Part shown: in pieces, positions 7,918-17,922 of the stretch | Layout of the letters: each line of letters starts with the position of its first letter | Numbering within the stretch: the stretch's first letter is position 1 | NCBI GenBank assembly: GCA_020628095.1 | Contig: JAHDFP010000005.1 | Location: 124,001-188,000, forward strand | Direction: 5' to 3' | Source of the DNA: Saprospiraceae bacterium | GTDB lineage: Bacteria > Bacteroidota > Bacteroidia > Chitinophagales > Saprospiraceae | DNA length: 64,000 nucleotides | Made by a program: the position numbers and the translations under genes | The notes under the pieces: model-generated | The model's input: only the letters and a program-made list of their open reading frames with translations | Told to the model about the DNA's origin: nothing | Databases searched by the model: none

Positions 7918-10900
7918 TTATGATATGGCTGTGGTCTTATTCAACCTTTTGATTTCTTTGGATATATGACCGAGATTCTTTTTGTGCTTCTTGAGAAATT
8001 TCTCAAAATTAACCTTCTGGTACCTTTTGAATCCTGTGTTTTCGTCCGTCCCAGAGGTGCCTCCTTCGTCATGATATATGATGCTCTCAGGAGTTACGAC
8101 AGTCTGTATATCATTCTCCCATGCTGTATAGCATAGGTCACTATCCTCACAATAACAAGGATGGAATTGCTCATCAAAAGTCCCAATCTTATCTATCGTC
8201 GCACGCTTGATGAACATGCTGCAACCAGAGACGTATCCTACGCGCTGTGCAATATTATATTCTCGCTTATCGGGATCATCCCACTTACCTATATTACGTC
8301 CTGTGCCGTCTTCATATAGCTCAGACCCGAACTCCTGTAGTGTTCCATCTGGGTACAATATTTTAGATCCTACGATACCGATGTCTGGATCAGAGTAAGC
8401 CACCTTGTAAAGATTTGTTAACCAATCTTTTTTCACATAGGTATCATTATTGAGCAAAACCACATCATTGAGTGGGTACATATCCATCATCGCATTGTTA
8501 GGCTTGACGAATACATCATTAGTCTCGGATAGGATAGGGATGATACGTGGGTTAATTTCTTTAGCTGAGTTAAGGTATTGCTTCGTTCCATCTTCGCAGC
8601 CGTTAGAGTGTACGACGATTTTATAATAAGGGTAAGTTGTGTTTTGCTCTACAGATTCTATGCAGCGCTGGAGTAGTTCTAAGCGATTCCATGTAACAAT
8701 GCAGATGGTAATCTCAGGATGAATACTCCTGAGCATATTGGTTTTAGCTTTTTCGGCACCGACTATAGATAGAAGTTTTTTCTGTGCTCTGGAGGTGATG
8801 TCATCCAGATCATATTTGTCAGAAAATACATCCACAATGTGCTTCGCCATCGCATCGTAATCCTCAGTAACAAAGCCTTCTTCGCCACTCACCAGATTAA
8901 TCCCTTCATTACCTATGGCATTGGTCACCACGGGTACTTTGTATGCGATTGCTTCGCATATCTTACCCTTAATACCAGCGCCAGCCAGAAGAGGTACTGC
9001 ACAGACGCCAGTGCTCTCATAGAGCTGGTCGATATCTGACTCTTCTATAAATCCCTTGTAAACAACACCGTCCTTTTTGCTAAGAGCCACGACATCATCA
9101 AGTGCATTGGAGCCAGCTATGATTAGCTGAGCATCAGGTATTTCTTTTCTGACTAGAGGAAGAATTTTTTCTGCGCAGACCTTTACAGCGGATATATTAG
9201 GATAATGGTTATAGCCACCAAAAAATAAGATATTATGACCTCTCTTTTCTGATAATACTGTCTTTTCTATATCATGAATGTTGGATACGACTTCGACTCT
9301 TTTTTCTGGTAACTCTTGGTGCAAATAATGCTTATCATTTTCTGTGACAGCCCAGATGACATCCGCCTTTTGATAGGCTTCTATTTCTAGTTTTTTGTTT
9401 TGTGCTACTTTTTCTTTAGTCAGAGACTTAGTCAATCCGATAGAACGTTCCTCTCTTACCCAATGCACATCCACCGTATCCATTATAATTCTTGCCTCTG
9501 GATAAAGCTGCAAAAATCTATCGCAATCAAAAATGGTATAAAACCATGCGAAGATAATGGCATCAAAATGAGCCACACTTTCTTTGACCTGCTCAAAGTC
9601 CTTCGTGTCAAATACATTGACATTAAGCTCATTTAGTTTAGCCACATGAGAAGCCGGCTTGTTACCCAAGGTAAAAGCATACACGTTACAATCTTCTGCA
9701 AGGAGACCGAGCATGCGCGTCGCTCTCTTTCCACCACTTGATTGGTCGTAGTCAGGGAGATGCGGAGAAATGAAAAGAACATTTTTCCTTTGGTTGTCTG
9801 CTTTGATTACGTTATAAAGCCCATGTATATCTGAGTCTTCTTTGTTGTCAGAAACAAGTTTTTTGAAGTTATTGGCGATATTCTTTGGGTTCTCATTTCC
9901 GAGTGCGGATTTGAGTTTTTTGACATTATCGGGAGAGAAATTCTTTATTGATCTTATGGGATGCCTGAGGAATAATAAGCCCATAGATATGAATAGCCAA
10001 AACTTAGAATGTCGTAATGGAAGATCACCTGCAAAAAGATCATAAACGAATCTAATAGGCCAGGTTAACACTCTACCTAATCTATAACTTAGAGACGATT
10101 TTATATTGGCTTTATCTCCTTCTACAGCCATCATGTGATCATAGATCTTTTGCTTATCAGAGACAAGATTTTCGTTTTGTTGGCCTATCTGTTTGATGCG
10201 GTTGTTTAGTTCTTCATTTTTGTTGTCAAGAGACTTGAGGTGTCCGCTTAGTTCTGTCAACGATACTTTTGATTCGGATAGATTTCTCTCTACTTGACCT
10301 TTGACGGCATGAAGGTTACTTATTTCTTGGGTAAGATTGTCTTTGCTTTGCTCTAGATATTTATTTGCCGTTTCTAATTCAGTAACTCTATTCGCTTTTT
10401 GATTGATTAGGTCTTGCGCTTTTAACTGCTCTTCTCTAGCAAGATTTTTTTCTTTTAATATCTCAGATTCTAATCCACTTATTAATTGATCAATTTTACC
10501 AGACACCATCGGAAGAAAATCAATAGCATATCTCCCAATTGATATAAACTGCAATCTAAATCCCAAAGATTCTACAGGTCCTATACGATCTTGGTACAAG
10601 TGGAGATAAGAGTTTTCGTTTGCAACACAGTACTTTTCATAATTAAGCAACGTACTATTAATTGTAGCAGAAGGTGTTATATCCCTATCCCCACTCATGA
10701 CGGATATCAAAGAAAAAATAGAATGATCACTACATGGTAAAAAAGTAAGGCTCGTAAACTTGTCTATACCACTTAGATCAAAGTCTAACACATTGACTCC
10801 ATACTTTACACTTTTGACTAAAGAATCAATTACTTGATCTCCATTGTATACAAGCAATCTGCATTGATAGGCAGTGGATTTTTGCTCTTTATTTTCTTGT

Positions 10901-11718
10901 GTTGTCAGCAAATCATTCACTTCAGCCAAAAGTTGAGCTTTCTTATTGTTTTCAGATTTCAAGTTATTAGTAAGCAAGGTATGGATAGCTTGCGTTAGTC
11001 TTTTGATCTCAGGCTTGACTTCATTTTGCTCGTTTGCTACTAACTTGGAGATTTGCTTTTTATTCAGGAAGGTGTCGATTTCGTCCTTTCGTGTTAGCTC
11101 AGGATTGAGACCAATTTCTTGTAGCACACTTATAAGTCTTTCACTTTTTCCCTCTAATAGCTCTTGGAATGATATTACACTAGATTGGTCATTCTTATCT
11201 ATCTGACTGATAAGACCATGATAATAATTAAGCCATATCAGATTAGATTTTTCTGAGCTAAACTTGTTTCTTTTATGGAGTGATTGTATGACGTGGACAG
11301 GGTCTCTATGTATGATTATTGACTTCAGATCGTAATGATCTTTTAGGATAAGCTTCCATATTGGAAGAAGGAGGCTTATTCTAGGGTCTTTGATACATAA
11401 GTCATTACTTGCGTCAAATTCTGCCTCTATTAACCTTAGCAACTCTTCTTTTTCTTCGTTAAGCTCCAGCAGACTTTCCCAGTGACTTGGTAGGGGATGA
11501 GTCGATTGCCAGTTCATAGATAACTTGGCCAATAATTTATCATTATAGGCAACGACCTTCTGGTTCTCAAAAAAACCAGTCGGATTATCTATAGATTGCT
11601 TTAATATACTCTGACCAATATCATAACCCATCTTATGCAGCGCACCAGCCAATGCAGATGTGCCTGATCGATGCATGCCTAGGATAAGGATGATATTTTG
11701 TTTCTTTTGATTGCTCAA
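7918..11718 (-). CDS. Sulfotransferase / coiled coil / GT4 / GT2 fusion protein
   Basis: This is a 1266-residue multidomain protein. Residues about 8-230 form a PAPS-dependent sulfotransferase with 5' loop GMHRSGTS (14-21) and 3' motif HRDPVHVIQS (Arg137, Ser145). A variable region follows, then a coiled coil at about 412-540 rich in Leu, Glu, Lys and Gln. A GT4-type domain runs from about 645 to 990 (SSGGKRATRMLGLL; donor-site pattern GAGIKGKICEA). A GT2 domain at about 1000-1260 begins ITICIVTWNRLELL with NNDT as its DxD region. The start is TTG at 11718. The gene follows the ABC exporter gene after 14 bases, so this looks like a polymer-building and sulfating enzyme working beside the exporter. 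Confidence 0.85.
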   Translation of the reverse strand: MSNQKKQNIILILGMHRSGTSALAGALHKMGYDIGQSILKQSIDNPTGFFENQKVVAYNDKLLAKLSMNWQSTHPLPSHWESLLELNEEKEELLRLIEAEFDASNDLCIKDPRISLLLPIWKLILKDHYDLKSIIIHRDPVHVIQSLHKRNKFSSEKSNLIWLNYYHGLISQIDKNDQSSVISFQELLEGKSERLISVLQEIGLNPELTRKDEIDTFLNKKQISKLVANEQNEVKPEIKRLTQAIHTLLTNNLKSENNKKAQLLAEVNDLLTTQENKEQKSTAYQCRLLVYNGDQVIDSLVKSVKYGVNVLDFDLSGIDKFTSLTFLPCSDHSIFSLISVMSGDRDITPSATINSTLLNYEKYCVANENSYLHLYQDRIGPVESLGFRLQFISIGRYAIDFLPMVSGKIDQLISGLESEILKEKNLAREEQLKAQDLINQKANRVTELETANKYLEQSKDNLTQEISNLHAVKGQVERNLSESKVSLTELSGHLKSLDNKNEELNNRIKQIGQQNENLVSDKQKIYDHMMAVEGDKANIKSSLSYRLGRVLTWPIRFVYDLFAGDLPLRHSKFWLFISMGLLFLRHPIRSIKNFSPDNVKKLKSALGNENPKNIANNFKKLVSDNKEDSDIHGLYNVIKADNQRKNVLFISPHLPDYDQSSGGKRATRMLGLLAEDCNVYAFTLGNKPASHVAKLNELNVNVFDTKDFEQVKESVAHFDAIIFAWFYTIFDCDRFLQLYPEARIIMDTVDVHWVREERSIGLTKSLTKEKVAQNKKLEIEAYQKADVIWAVTENDKHYLHQELPEKRVEVVSNIHDIEKTVLSEKRGHNILFFGGYNHYPNISAVKVCAEKILPLVRKEIPDAQLIIAGSNALDDVVALSKKDGVVYKGFIEESDIDQLYESTGVCAVPLLAGAGIKGKICEAIAYKVPVVTNAIGNEGINLVSGEEGFVTEDYDAMAKHIVDVFSDKYDLDDITSRAQKKLLSIVGAEKAKTNMLRSIHPEITICIVTWNRLELLQRCIESVEQNTTYPYYKIVVHSNGCEDGTKQYLNSAKEINPRIIPILSETNDVFVKPNNAMMDMYPLNDVVLLNNDTYVKKDWLTNLYKVAYSDPDIGIVGSKILYPDGTLQEFGSELYEDGTGRNIGKWDDPDKREYNIAQRVGYVSGCSMFIKRATIDKIGTFDEQFHPCYCEDSDLCYTAWENDIQTVVTPESIIYHDEGGTSGTDENTGFKRYQKVNFEKFLKKHKKNLGHISKEIKRLNKTTAIS

Positions 11719-11732
11719 GCTATAATCTTGGG

Positions 11733-12470
11733 TCAGTTGTATGTTTTATAGATAGGAACAACCTCATCCGGATGTCCCTGTGTTATAGTTTTTCCCTTAT
11801 GGAGCATAATTACACGACTTGAGTATTTCTTTATGTCTTGTAGATTATGTGAGACGTGAATGATGGTTTTATTATTCTGAATCATTTTCTTGAACAATTC
11901 GTCTGATTTTTTCCTAAAAGACAAATCACCTACACCACCAAAAAACTCGTCAAACAAATAAATATCAGCCTCTGCATTCATGGCAATAGAGAAAGCCAAG
12001 CGGCTTCTCATGCCATTAGAGTAAAATTTGATTGGTGTATCGACAAAGTCCCGTAATTCTGCGAAATTAATTATCTCATCAAACAATTGCCCAATCCGCC
12101 TAAAGCTAAGACCTAATATGGCTCCGTTGACATAGATGTTATCTCTCGCTGATAGATTCTTGTCAAAACCCATGCCGAGAGCTAATCTGACGATTTTACC
12201 ATTAGTAATGACCTTAGATCCTTTGTCCGCTTTGATAGCACCTATGATTATCTTGAGTAGGGTAGATTTGCCGCTGCCATTCTTACCTATAATACCTAAA
12301 AACTCCCCTTTTTCTATCTGAATGTTGATATCACTAAGTGCAGCAACCTTGGATCTCTTTCTGGGGTTGAATATCTGTAAGAACTTCTCACCCATCGTCA
12401 CACTCTTGGTCAGAGGGTAGAAAGTCTTATTAAGATTTTCTATGATGACGCTATGTTTATCTGACATCAT
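11733..12470 (-). CDS. Polysaccharide ABC exporter, ATP-binding subunit (Wzt/TagH/KpsT type)
   Basis: This 245-residue ATPase has Walker A GKNGSGKST (62-70), a signature of the polysaccharide-export subtype (YSNGMRSRLAFS) and Walker B IYLFDEFF with an Asp-Glu pair. It stops right after the nucleotide-binding domain and lacks the C-terminal carbohydrate-recognition domain of O-antigen Wzt proteins, so export probably does not depend on recognition of a capped chain end by this subunit. Its ATG overlaps the stop of the permease gene (ATGA), which shows translational coupling with its partner. Confidence 0.9.
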   Translation of the reverse strand: MMSDKHSVIIENLNKTFYPLTKSVTMGEKFLQIFNPRKRSKVAALSDINIQIEKGEFLGIIGKNGSGKSTLLKIIIGAIKADKGSKVITNGKIVRLALGMGFDKNLSARDNIYVNGAILGLSFRRIGQLFDEIINFAELRDFVDTPIKFYSNGMRSRLAFSIAMNAEADIYLFDEFFGGVGDLSFRKKSDELFKKMIQNNKTIIHVSHNLQDIKKYSSRVIMLHKGKTITQGHPDEVVPIYKTYN

Positions 12471-13267
12471 TGTTTTTCTATAGATAAATGAGCGTAACGA
12501 TTAAACAAGAATATAGAGATAAGGAAAACGATTATACCAAAGGCCAAGTTTTCTAATAACAAATGGAAGTACAATTCGTTTCCTTCTAGTAGGCAGGCTC
12601 TGACATTTTGTATCATACCTATAAAAGGATTGACATGCAAAAACCAACCGAAGCCATTATCTATATAGTTAGTAATGGTGAAAAATATACCCGATACCCA
12701 AAAACCTATCATCAGCAGTAGACTCCAAAAGTGCATGACATCCTCTATAATCGGCCTTAGTATTCCAATGATTATAGAAAATGCAGCCGTCACTAAAAAC
12801 CAAGTCAGTAAAACCACTGGAAAATATAATATATAGTCTCCCAAACCCGCTCCTGATATTATCATAAGGAACAGGTAAGCTGCTATATTAAACAGTAGTC
12901 CCATAAACACAGATAACATGTGACTTATATATAGGTCCAGCCATTGGAACTGGATATTCTCTATCAAGTATTTCTTTTGTATCAATACAAGTGACCCCAG
13001 CGTCGTGCCCTGAGAAAATGCTATCCAAAAGATTAAACCTGAAAATAGAAATAGGGCAAAATTCTCTTGCTGATTGGGTAAAAGAAGGTTAAAAACAAAA
13101 TAGTAGATGGCTATCTGGGTCAGGGGATTAATTAGAGCCCATAATAGGCCCAGTTTATTATTATAATACCTTTTCTTGAAATCGACCTGTGCTAACTTCC
13201 ATATCCGCTCCAATCGGTTATTCTCTGGAAAAAGTGATATGATGGGCTTTAATAAAGAGTTTAGCAA
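12467..13267 (-). CDS. Polysaccharide ABC exporter, permease subunit (ABC-2, Wzm/TagG type)
   Basis: This is a 266-residue membrane protein with about six transmembrane segments. It has the N-terminal amphipathic region (WKLAQVDFKKRYYNNKLGLLWALINP) typical of ABC-2 glycan and lipopolysaccharide exporters. It should form the channel with the ATPase encoded by the overlapping downstream gene and flip a lipid-linked glycan across the inner membrane. The start is TTG at 13267, with a stop five codons upstream, so only TTG or the adjacent ATT can initiate. It lies 23 bases after a GT2 gene. Confidence 0.88.
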   Translation of the reverse strand: MLNSLLKPIISLFPENNRLERIWKLAQVDFKKRYYNNKLGLLWALINPLTQIAIYYFVFNLLLPNQQENFALFLFSGLIFWIAFSQGTTLGSLVLIQKKYLIENIQFQWLDLYISHMLSVFMGLLFNIAAYLFLMIISGAGLGDYILYFPVVLLTWFLVTAAFSIIIGILRPIIEDVMHFWSLLLMIGFWVSGIFFTITNYIDNGFGWFLHVNPFIGMIQNVRACLLEGNELYFHLLLENLAFGIIVFLISIFLFNRYAHLSIEKQ

Positions 13268-13290
13268 AATATAGTGGTATTAAAATATGT

Positions 13291-14271
13291 TTATCCCTTT
13301 TTTACCAAGTCAAAGTAACCAAATTCTTTGCTTGGAATAGCGCGCAAAGATAGCTTATTCCTGTCAAGATGTTCGTTAAGGGCACGCATTGCAGTATCAT
13401 TGACATGAGACTTATTGAGAGGGCTATAACTGATACTCTGAGGGGACTTTCGCCAGTGATAACATATCTCAGGAATATGATATATGTGATCTACAGAATC
13501 CAAAGCATCCATAATACGCAATATCAGGTCATAGTCCTGCGCTCCTGAGAACTCTGGTCGGTACCAGCCCACCTTATCTCCTATAATTCTGTTGATGACC
13601 AGATAATGATTGACACAATTAGATCTTCTGATATTTTCGAGTGTAAAAGCAGGTTTATGATTAGGTTGAGTTCTTTGGCCCTCTTCGTTTAGTATATCCT
13701 CGTCACTATAAAGTATGTCCTTTTTACCAACTTTATTCAAGGTCTTAACTAGATGATATAGAGCCAAGACATGTAATCTATCATCATGATCTAAAAAGGA
13801 AATATATTCCCCACTACTTTTGTCGATGGCTATATTAAGAGTCTCGGCGATACCCTTATTACTTTGATTTTTATGGAATAGAATACGAGGGTCGTTATAG
13901 GATTCTATCTGCTTTTGGATGTTTTCTATTCCTGCTGAAGCATCATCAACGATGACTAATTCCCATTTTTGATATAGTTGTCCTCGCACGGAATCGATGG
14001 CTTCCTGCAAGAATCTGATGTCAGACTCATAGGTAGGCATGATAATGCTCACAGTGGGTTGATAGGCATATTTGCTTAGTTCAGATTTTATCAAATTAAT
14101 TTGTGAATCAGATAGCTTTTGGGCTTCTATTTCTTGCTGATATAGTCTATTTTCTTTCGACCGCCTCAGTACAGTTTTTATTTTCCTGAGTGTTACAGAA
14201 AAGGATTCATTTTTGAGAGAATGAAGTAGAACCTTGAGGTTGTTTATATTTATAATCCTTTTGATACTAAT
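13291..14271 (-). CDS. Glycosyltransferase family 2 with no canonical start for its N-terminal region
   Basis: The GT-A domain is clear: PTVSIIMPTYESD near the start, FLDHDDRLHV as the DxD region and ending with QDYDLILRIM. A TTG at 14094 gives 267 residues, but the frame stays open another 59 codons to a TAG at 14274-14272. That extra stretch (for example KTVLRRSKENRLYQQEIEAQ) resembles the basic helical lead-in usual for this GT2 subgroup. It contains no ATG, GTG or TTG; CTG at 14169 or ATT at 14271 are the candidates. The function, sugar transfer for the neighbouring exporter, is inferred from family and position. The start is uncertain. Confidence 0.75.
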   Translation of the reverse strand: MSIKRIININNLKVLLHSLKNESFSVTLRKIKTVLRRSKENRLYQQEIEAQKLSDSQINLIKSELSKYAYQPTVSIIMPTYESDIRFLQEAIDSVRGQLYQKWELVIVDDASAGIENIQKQIESYNDPRILFHKNQSNKGIAETLNIAIDKSSGEYISFLDHDDRLHVLALYHLVKTLNKVGKKDILYSDEDILNEEGQRTQPNHKPAFTLENIRRSNCVNHYLVINRIIGDKVGWYRPEFSGAQDYDLILRIMDALDSVDHIYHIPEICYHWRKSPQSISYSPLNKSHVNDTAMRALNEHLDRNKLSLRAIPSKEFGYFDLVKKG

Positions 14272-14294
14272 CTATATTGAAGCGAGACGAAGAT

Positions 14295-15110
14295 ATGTCA
14301 AAAACTCCTGTGATCTCTATTGTATTACCGACCTATAATAGAATAGACTCCTTGCGAGTAGCCATAGATTCGGTGCTCCATCAAAGTTATGAAGATTTCC
14401 AATTAATCGTGGTCAACGATGCCTCATCTGACGGCACAAGGGCTTTCTTGGACTCGGATATAAAGGACAAGAGGGTAGTCCTAATCCATAATCCTCAAAA
14501 CCTCGGACTGCAAAAATCACTTAATAAGGGCTTAGAAGCTGCCTCTGGGGAATTTATCGCCAGAATAGATGATGATGACAGATGGATAGATAGTGATAAG
14601 CTCAAGAAGCAATTAGACTATATGCGGCAGAATACAGACTGCATATTATTAGGTACGGCTTATCAAGACGAAAGTGGTCAAGTAACTCATAATCCATTGA
14701 GTGACGGAGAACTGAGGAAACAGATGTTGTTCAGATGTCCTTTTAGGCATAGTAGTATCTTGTTTCGTGCAAGTGGAGAGGAATGGCGATATGATGAGCA
14801 ATTAAAGTATTCAGAAGATTGGGAGTTATGGCTACGGATGGGACAGAAGGGATCATTAGCCAACCTAGATGATGTTACTGTAGAAATCGCTACTGAAAAT
14901 AACGCCACTCAAAAATTCTTCACCAAACAGATTCCTATAAATATAGAACTCATCAAAAAGCATAGATCTAATTATCCCAATAGTGCTAAAGCCTTATTGT
15001 ATCACAAGTTTTTACTTCTTTTCTTTAAAGTTGTTCCCTTGGATGGAATTATACATCGGTTTTTCCAAAAGGTGTTTTCTTTGGTGTTTTTAAAAAGTAA
15101 ATCAAGTTGA
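14295..15110 (+). CDS. Glycosyltransferase family 2
   Basis: This is a 271-residue GT-A enzyme starting MSKTPVISIVLPTYNR, with NDASSDGT in the nucleotide-binding region and RIDDDDRW as the metal-binding acidic motif, followed by YSEDWELWLRMG typical of family 2. I place the start at the ATG at 14295 rather than the upstream TTG at 14277, because the family fold begins only a few residues later. It diverges from the minus-strand glycosyltransferase operon and overlaps the next gene by four bases, so it is cotranscribed with the sulfotransferase-like gene. Confidence 0.85.
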   Translation: MSKTPVISIVLPTYNRIDSLRVAIDSVLHQSYEDFQLIVVNDASSDGTRAFLDSDIKDKRVVLIHNPQNLGLQKSLNKGLEAASGEFIARIDDDDRWIDSDKLKKQLDYMRQNTDCILLGTAYQDESGQVTHNPLSDGELRKQMLFRCPFRHSSILFRASGEEWRYDEQLKYSEDWELWLRMGQKGSLANLDDVTVEIATENNATQKFFTKQIPINIELIKKHRSNYPNSAKALLYHKFLLLFFKVVPLDGIIHRFFQKVFSLVFLKSKSS

Positions 15111-15796
15111 TAGGGAAGAATTTCGCCTTCTTAATGGGAATCCTCTTAGGAGAGTCCAAACTGTTGTTTTGGATTAACTATCACAGAGCTATTGTCAAGG
15201 ATAAATTAATCTCAGATAAGACGGATATATGCATAGAGGGATTCCAACGGTCAGGTAATAATTTCTTTTATTCATTTTTCAAAAGACATAATAGGCCGAA
15301 GGATGTATCGCACCATACCCATTATGCACAGAACGTCATTAAGGCTATTAACCAAAAGCTACCTACTGTAGTGCTTATACGTCATCCTTTGGATGCTCTG
15401 GCGAGTCTTATTACCTATGATGATCGCCTGTCACTCCGTGTCGCGACTTTAGCCTATCTCAGATATTACAGGAAATTAATTCCGTTCCTGGATAAGTTGT
15501 TGCTTGTTGATTTCACAGATGTCATCTCTGAGCCTGATAGGGTTATTGAGCGCATCAATGACCGCTTTGGGACCAACTATAAACAATCTGGTTTTACAGA
15601 TGAAGAAATCCAACAATTCCTAAATCAGAAAAAAGAACGCAATAAATCCTTAGGTGATAAGTCTCCTTACCCTAACGCAGAGAAGAATAGAACTAACAAA
15701 AAAAACAAAGCTCTAATAGAGAAACACCAGGGTTATAAAAAATGTCTGAAGCTGTATCAGCAATACCAAGAGTTAATAAGGAATCAGACCACTTGA
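15107..15796 (+). CDS. Sulfotransferase-like protein
   Basis: This 229-residue protein contains a P-loop-like segment [20 protein letters not shown], which matches the 5'-phosphosulfate loop position of sulfotransferases. [19 protein letters not shown] resembles the 3'-phosphate motif with Arg and Ser. The family is divergent, so the assignment is moderate. The start is TTG at 15107, overlapping the preceding stop as TTGA; an alternative ATG lies at 15134. The 3' end overlaps the convergent fcl gene by 13 bases. It would be the third sulfotransferase-type gene of the locus. Confidence 0.6.
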   Translation: MIGKNFAFLMGILLGESKLLFWINYHRAIVKDKLISDKTDICIEGFQRSGNNFFYSFFKRHNRPKDVSHHTHYAQNVIKAINQKLPTVVLIRHPLDALASLITYDDRLSLRVATLAYLRYYRKLIPFLDKLLLVDFTDVISEPDRVIERINDRFGTNYKQSGFTDEEIQQFLNQKKERNKSLGDKSPYPNAEKNRTNKKNKALIEKHQGYKKCLKLYQQYQELIRNQTT

Positions 15797-16716
15797 CTTA
15801 GGAATTTTTCTTTATAGACTTCTTTGATCCCATCAGTCAGACTTATGCTTGGTTTCCAACCCATCTTGGTCAATCTTTGACTATCCATAAGCTTGCGGGG
15901 TGTTCCGTTAGGATAACTTGTGTCAAAGGTTATTCGCCCCTTATATCCAACGATTTCTTTGATGAGTCGAGCAAGATCGCCGATCGATATTTCTTCGTTA
16001 GAGCCTATGTTAAGGTGAGTTGGTTCATTATAAGATTTCATAGCGAATAGGCAGGCATCCGCCAGATCATCTACGTGCATAAATTCTCTGAGTGGTGATC
16101 CATCTCCCCATACAATGACCTCTTCTGCCTCTGTTATCATGGCCTCATGAAACTTTCGTATCAATGCCGGCAAGACATGGGAAGTCTTCAGGTCATAGTT
16201 ATCATTAGGACCATATAGATTAGTCGGCATGACGGAAATGAAATTAGATCCATATTGAGCTCTGTAGGCATTGCACATTTCTATGCCTGCGATCTTAGCG
16301 ATGGCATAGGGCTGATTAGTAGGTTCTAATTTTCCAGATAGCAAAGAATCTTCACGTATGGGTTGCTCTGCAAATTTGGGATAGATACATGATGACCCTA
16401 AGAACTGTAGCTTTTTTACGCCAGACTCATAAGCAGAATGGATAACATTACTCTGTATCATCAGGTTCTTATAGATGAACTCTCCTCTATAGGCATTATT
16501 TGCGTGTATGCCACCCACTTTGGCGGCAGCGAGAAAGACATAGTCAGGTTTTTCTTGCTGAAAAAAGCCTGAAACACTTTCTTGTTGGGTCAGGTCCAGT
16601 TCACTCGATGTACGTGTTATGATGTGATCGTATCCTTCGGATTTTAGTTTTCTACAGATGGCAGAGCCCACCATACCTCTATGACCAGCCACATATATCT
16701 TTGAGTCTTTTTGCAT
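15784..16716 (-). CDS. fcl: GDP-L-fucose synthase
   Basis: This 310-residue extended SDR converts GDP-4-keto-6-deoxymannose to GDP-L-fucose by epimerisation and NADPH reduction. Residues 11-17 (GHRGMVG) bind NADPH. The catalytic pair Tyr137/Lys141 (YAIAK) and the GSSCIYPK segment with Ser and Cys110 are present, as in characterised GDP-fucose synthases. It follows gmd by one base on the same strand, completing the two-step pathway. Together they supply L-fucose for the glycan. Confidence 0.95.
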   Translation of the reverse strand: MQKDSKIYVAGHRGMVGSAICRKLKSEGYDHIITRTSSELDLTQQESVSGFFQQEKPDYVFLAAAKVGGIHANNAYRGEFIYKNLMIQSNVIHSAYESGVKKLQFLGSSCIYPKFAEQPIREDSLLSGKLEPTNQPYAIAKIAGIEMCNAYRAQYGSNFISVMPTNLYGPNDNYDLKTSHVLPALIRKFHEAMITEAEEVIVWGDGSPLREFMHVDDLADACLFAMKSYNEPTHLNIGSNEEISIGDLARLIKEIVGYKGRITFDTSYPNGTPRKLMDSQRLTKMGWKPSISLTDGIKEVYKEKFLSQVV

Positions 16717-16717
16717 T

Positions 16718-17833
16718 TTATTCCCATTCGTTGAGCGTGAGATAACCTGATTTTCTTAGTATGGAATGTTTCTTAAAGTATTCCATATCTGAGTCCACCA
16801 TCTCTGATACTAATGCAGCAAAGTCATACTTATGTGACCATCCTAGTTCATTTATTGCTTTGCTAGCATCACCTACAAGTAGATCTACCTCTGTCGGTCG
16901 GTAATATTGTGGGTCTACTTTTATAAGGGTTTTATTATTAAGATGAGCATACTCTGGTACGGTAGTCATCGCAATACCTACTTCGTCTTTGCCCTTTCCC
17001 TCAAAACGAATATCTATTCCAATATGTTTAAAAGCCGTAGTGGCAAATTCTCTGACAGAATACTTCTTACCCGTCGCCAGAACAAAGTCGTCTGGAATCT
17101 CATGCTGCAATATCAGCCACATACCATAGACATAATCCTTAGCGTGCCCCCAATCTCTCTCAGCATCCATGTTACCAAGATATAGACAGTCATCTATGCC
17201 ATAGGCTATTTTTGCTACCGCACGGGTAATTTTTCTAGTTACAAATGTTTCTCCTCTCAATGGACTTTCGTGATTAAAAAGAATACCGTTGCTACCGAAT
17301 ATATTATAGGCCTCTCTATAGTTCTTGGTTATCCAGTAGGCGAATAATTTAGACACGCCGTAGGGTGAGCGCGGGTAGAAAGGTGTTGTTTCTGTCTGAG
17401 GAATCTCTTGGACCTTACCATATAGCTCTGACGTAGATGCCTGATAAAATTTAGTCTTTTTCTCTAAGCCTAATAACCTTATAGCCTCCAGTATCCTTAG
17501 AGTACCGACTGCATCCACATTGGCCGTATATTCTGGCGAGTCGAAGCTAACTTTGACATGTGATTGTGCACCTAGATTATAGATCTCATCAGGCTGTGTA
17601 TCCTGTATAATTCTTATAATGTTAGTCGAATCCGTCAAGTCACCATAGTGTAGTATGAAATTTCTTTCCTTGACATGAGGATCTTGATATAGGTGATCTA
17701 TTCTTCGGGTATTGAATGAAGAGGACCTTCTTTTTATACCGTGTACTTCGTACCCCTTTTCGATAAGTAATTCTGCCAGATAAGCTCCATCTTGTCCTGT
17801 GATACCACTTATCAATGCGACCTTTCCTTCCAT
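16718..17833 (-). CDS. gmd: GDP-mannose 4,6-dehydratase
   Basis: This 371-residue extended SDR makes GDP-4-keto-6-deoxy-D-mannose. Residues 10-16 (GITGQDG) bind NADP, and the catalytic Thr134, Glu136, Tyr158 and Lys162 (TSELYG and YGVSK) are present, as is the long RR-containing loop near the N-terminus. Length and motifs are standard for Gmd. It is the first gene of a two-gene operon with fcl and is divergent from the membrane protein at 17923. Confidence 0.96.
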   Translation of the reverse strand: MEGKVALISGITGQDGAYLAELLIEKGYEVHGIKRRSSSFNTRRIDHLYQDPHVKERNFILHYGDLTDSTNIIRIIQDTQPDEIYNLGAQSHVKVSFDSPEYTANVDAVGTLRILEAIRLLGLEKKTKFYQASTSELYGKVQEIPQTETTPFYPRSPYGVSKLFAYWITKNYREAYNIFGSNGILFNHESPLRGETFVTRKITRAVAKIAYGIDDCLYLGNMDAERDWGHAKDYVYGMWLILQHEIPDDFVLATGKKYSVREFATTAFKHIGIDIRFEGKGKDEVGIAMTTVPEYAHLNNKTLIKVDPQYYRPTEVDLLVGDASKAINELGWSHKYDFAALVSEMVDSDMEYFKKHSILRKSGYLTLNEWE

Positions 17834-17922
17834 AGATTAGTTTAGATTATACATTAAAGATAAACTATATATAATAGTGAATTTGCTTTTTGTCGGATTT
17901 ATAGTAATTTGACCGTTTAATC

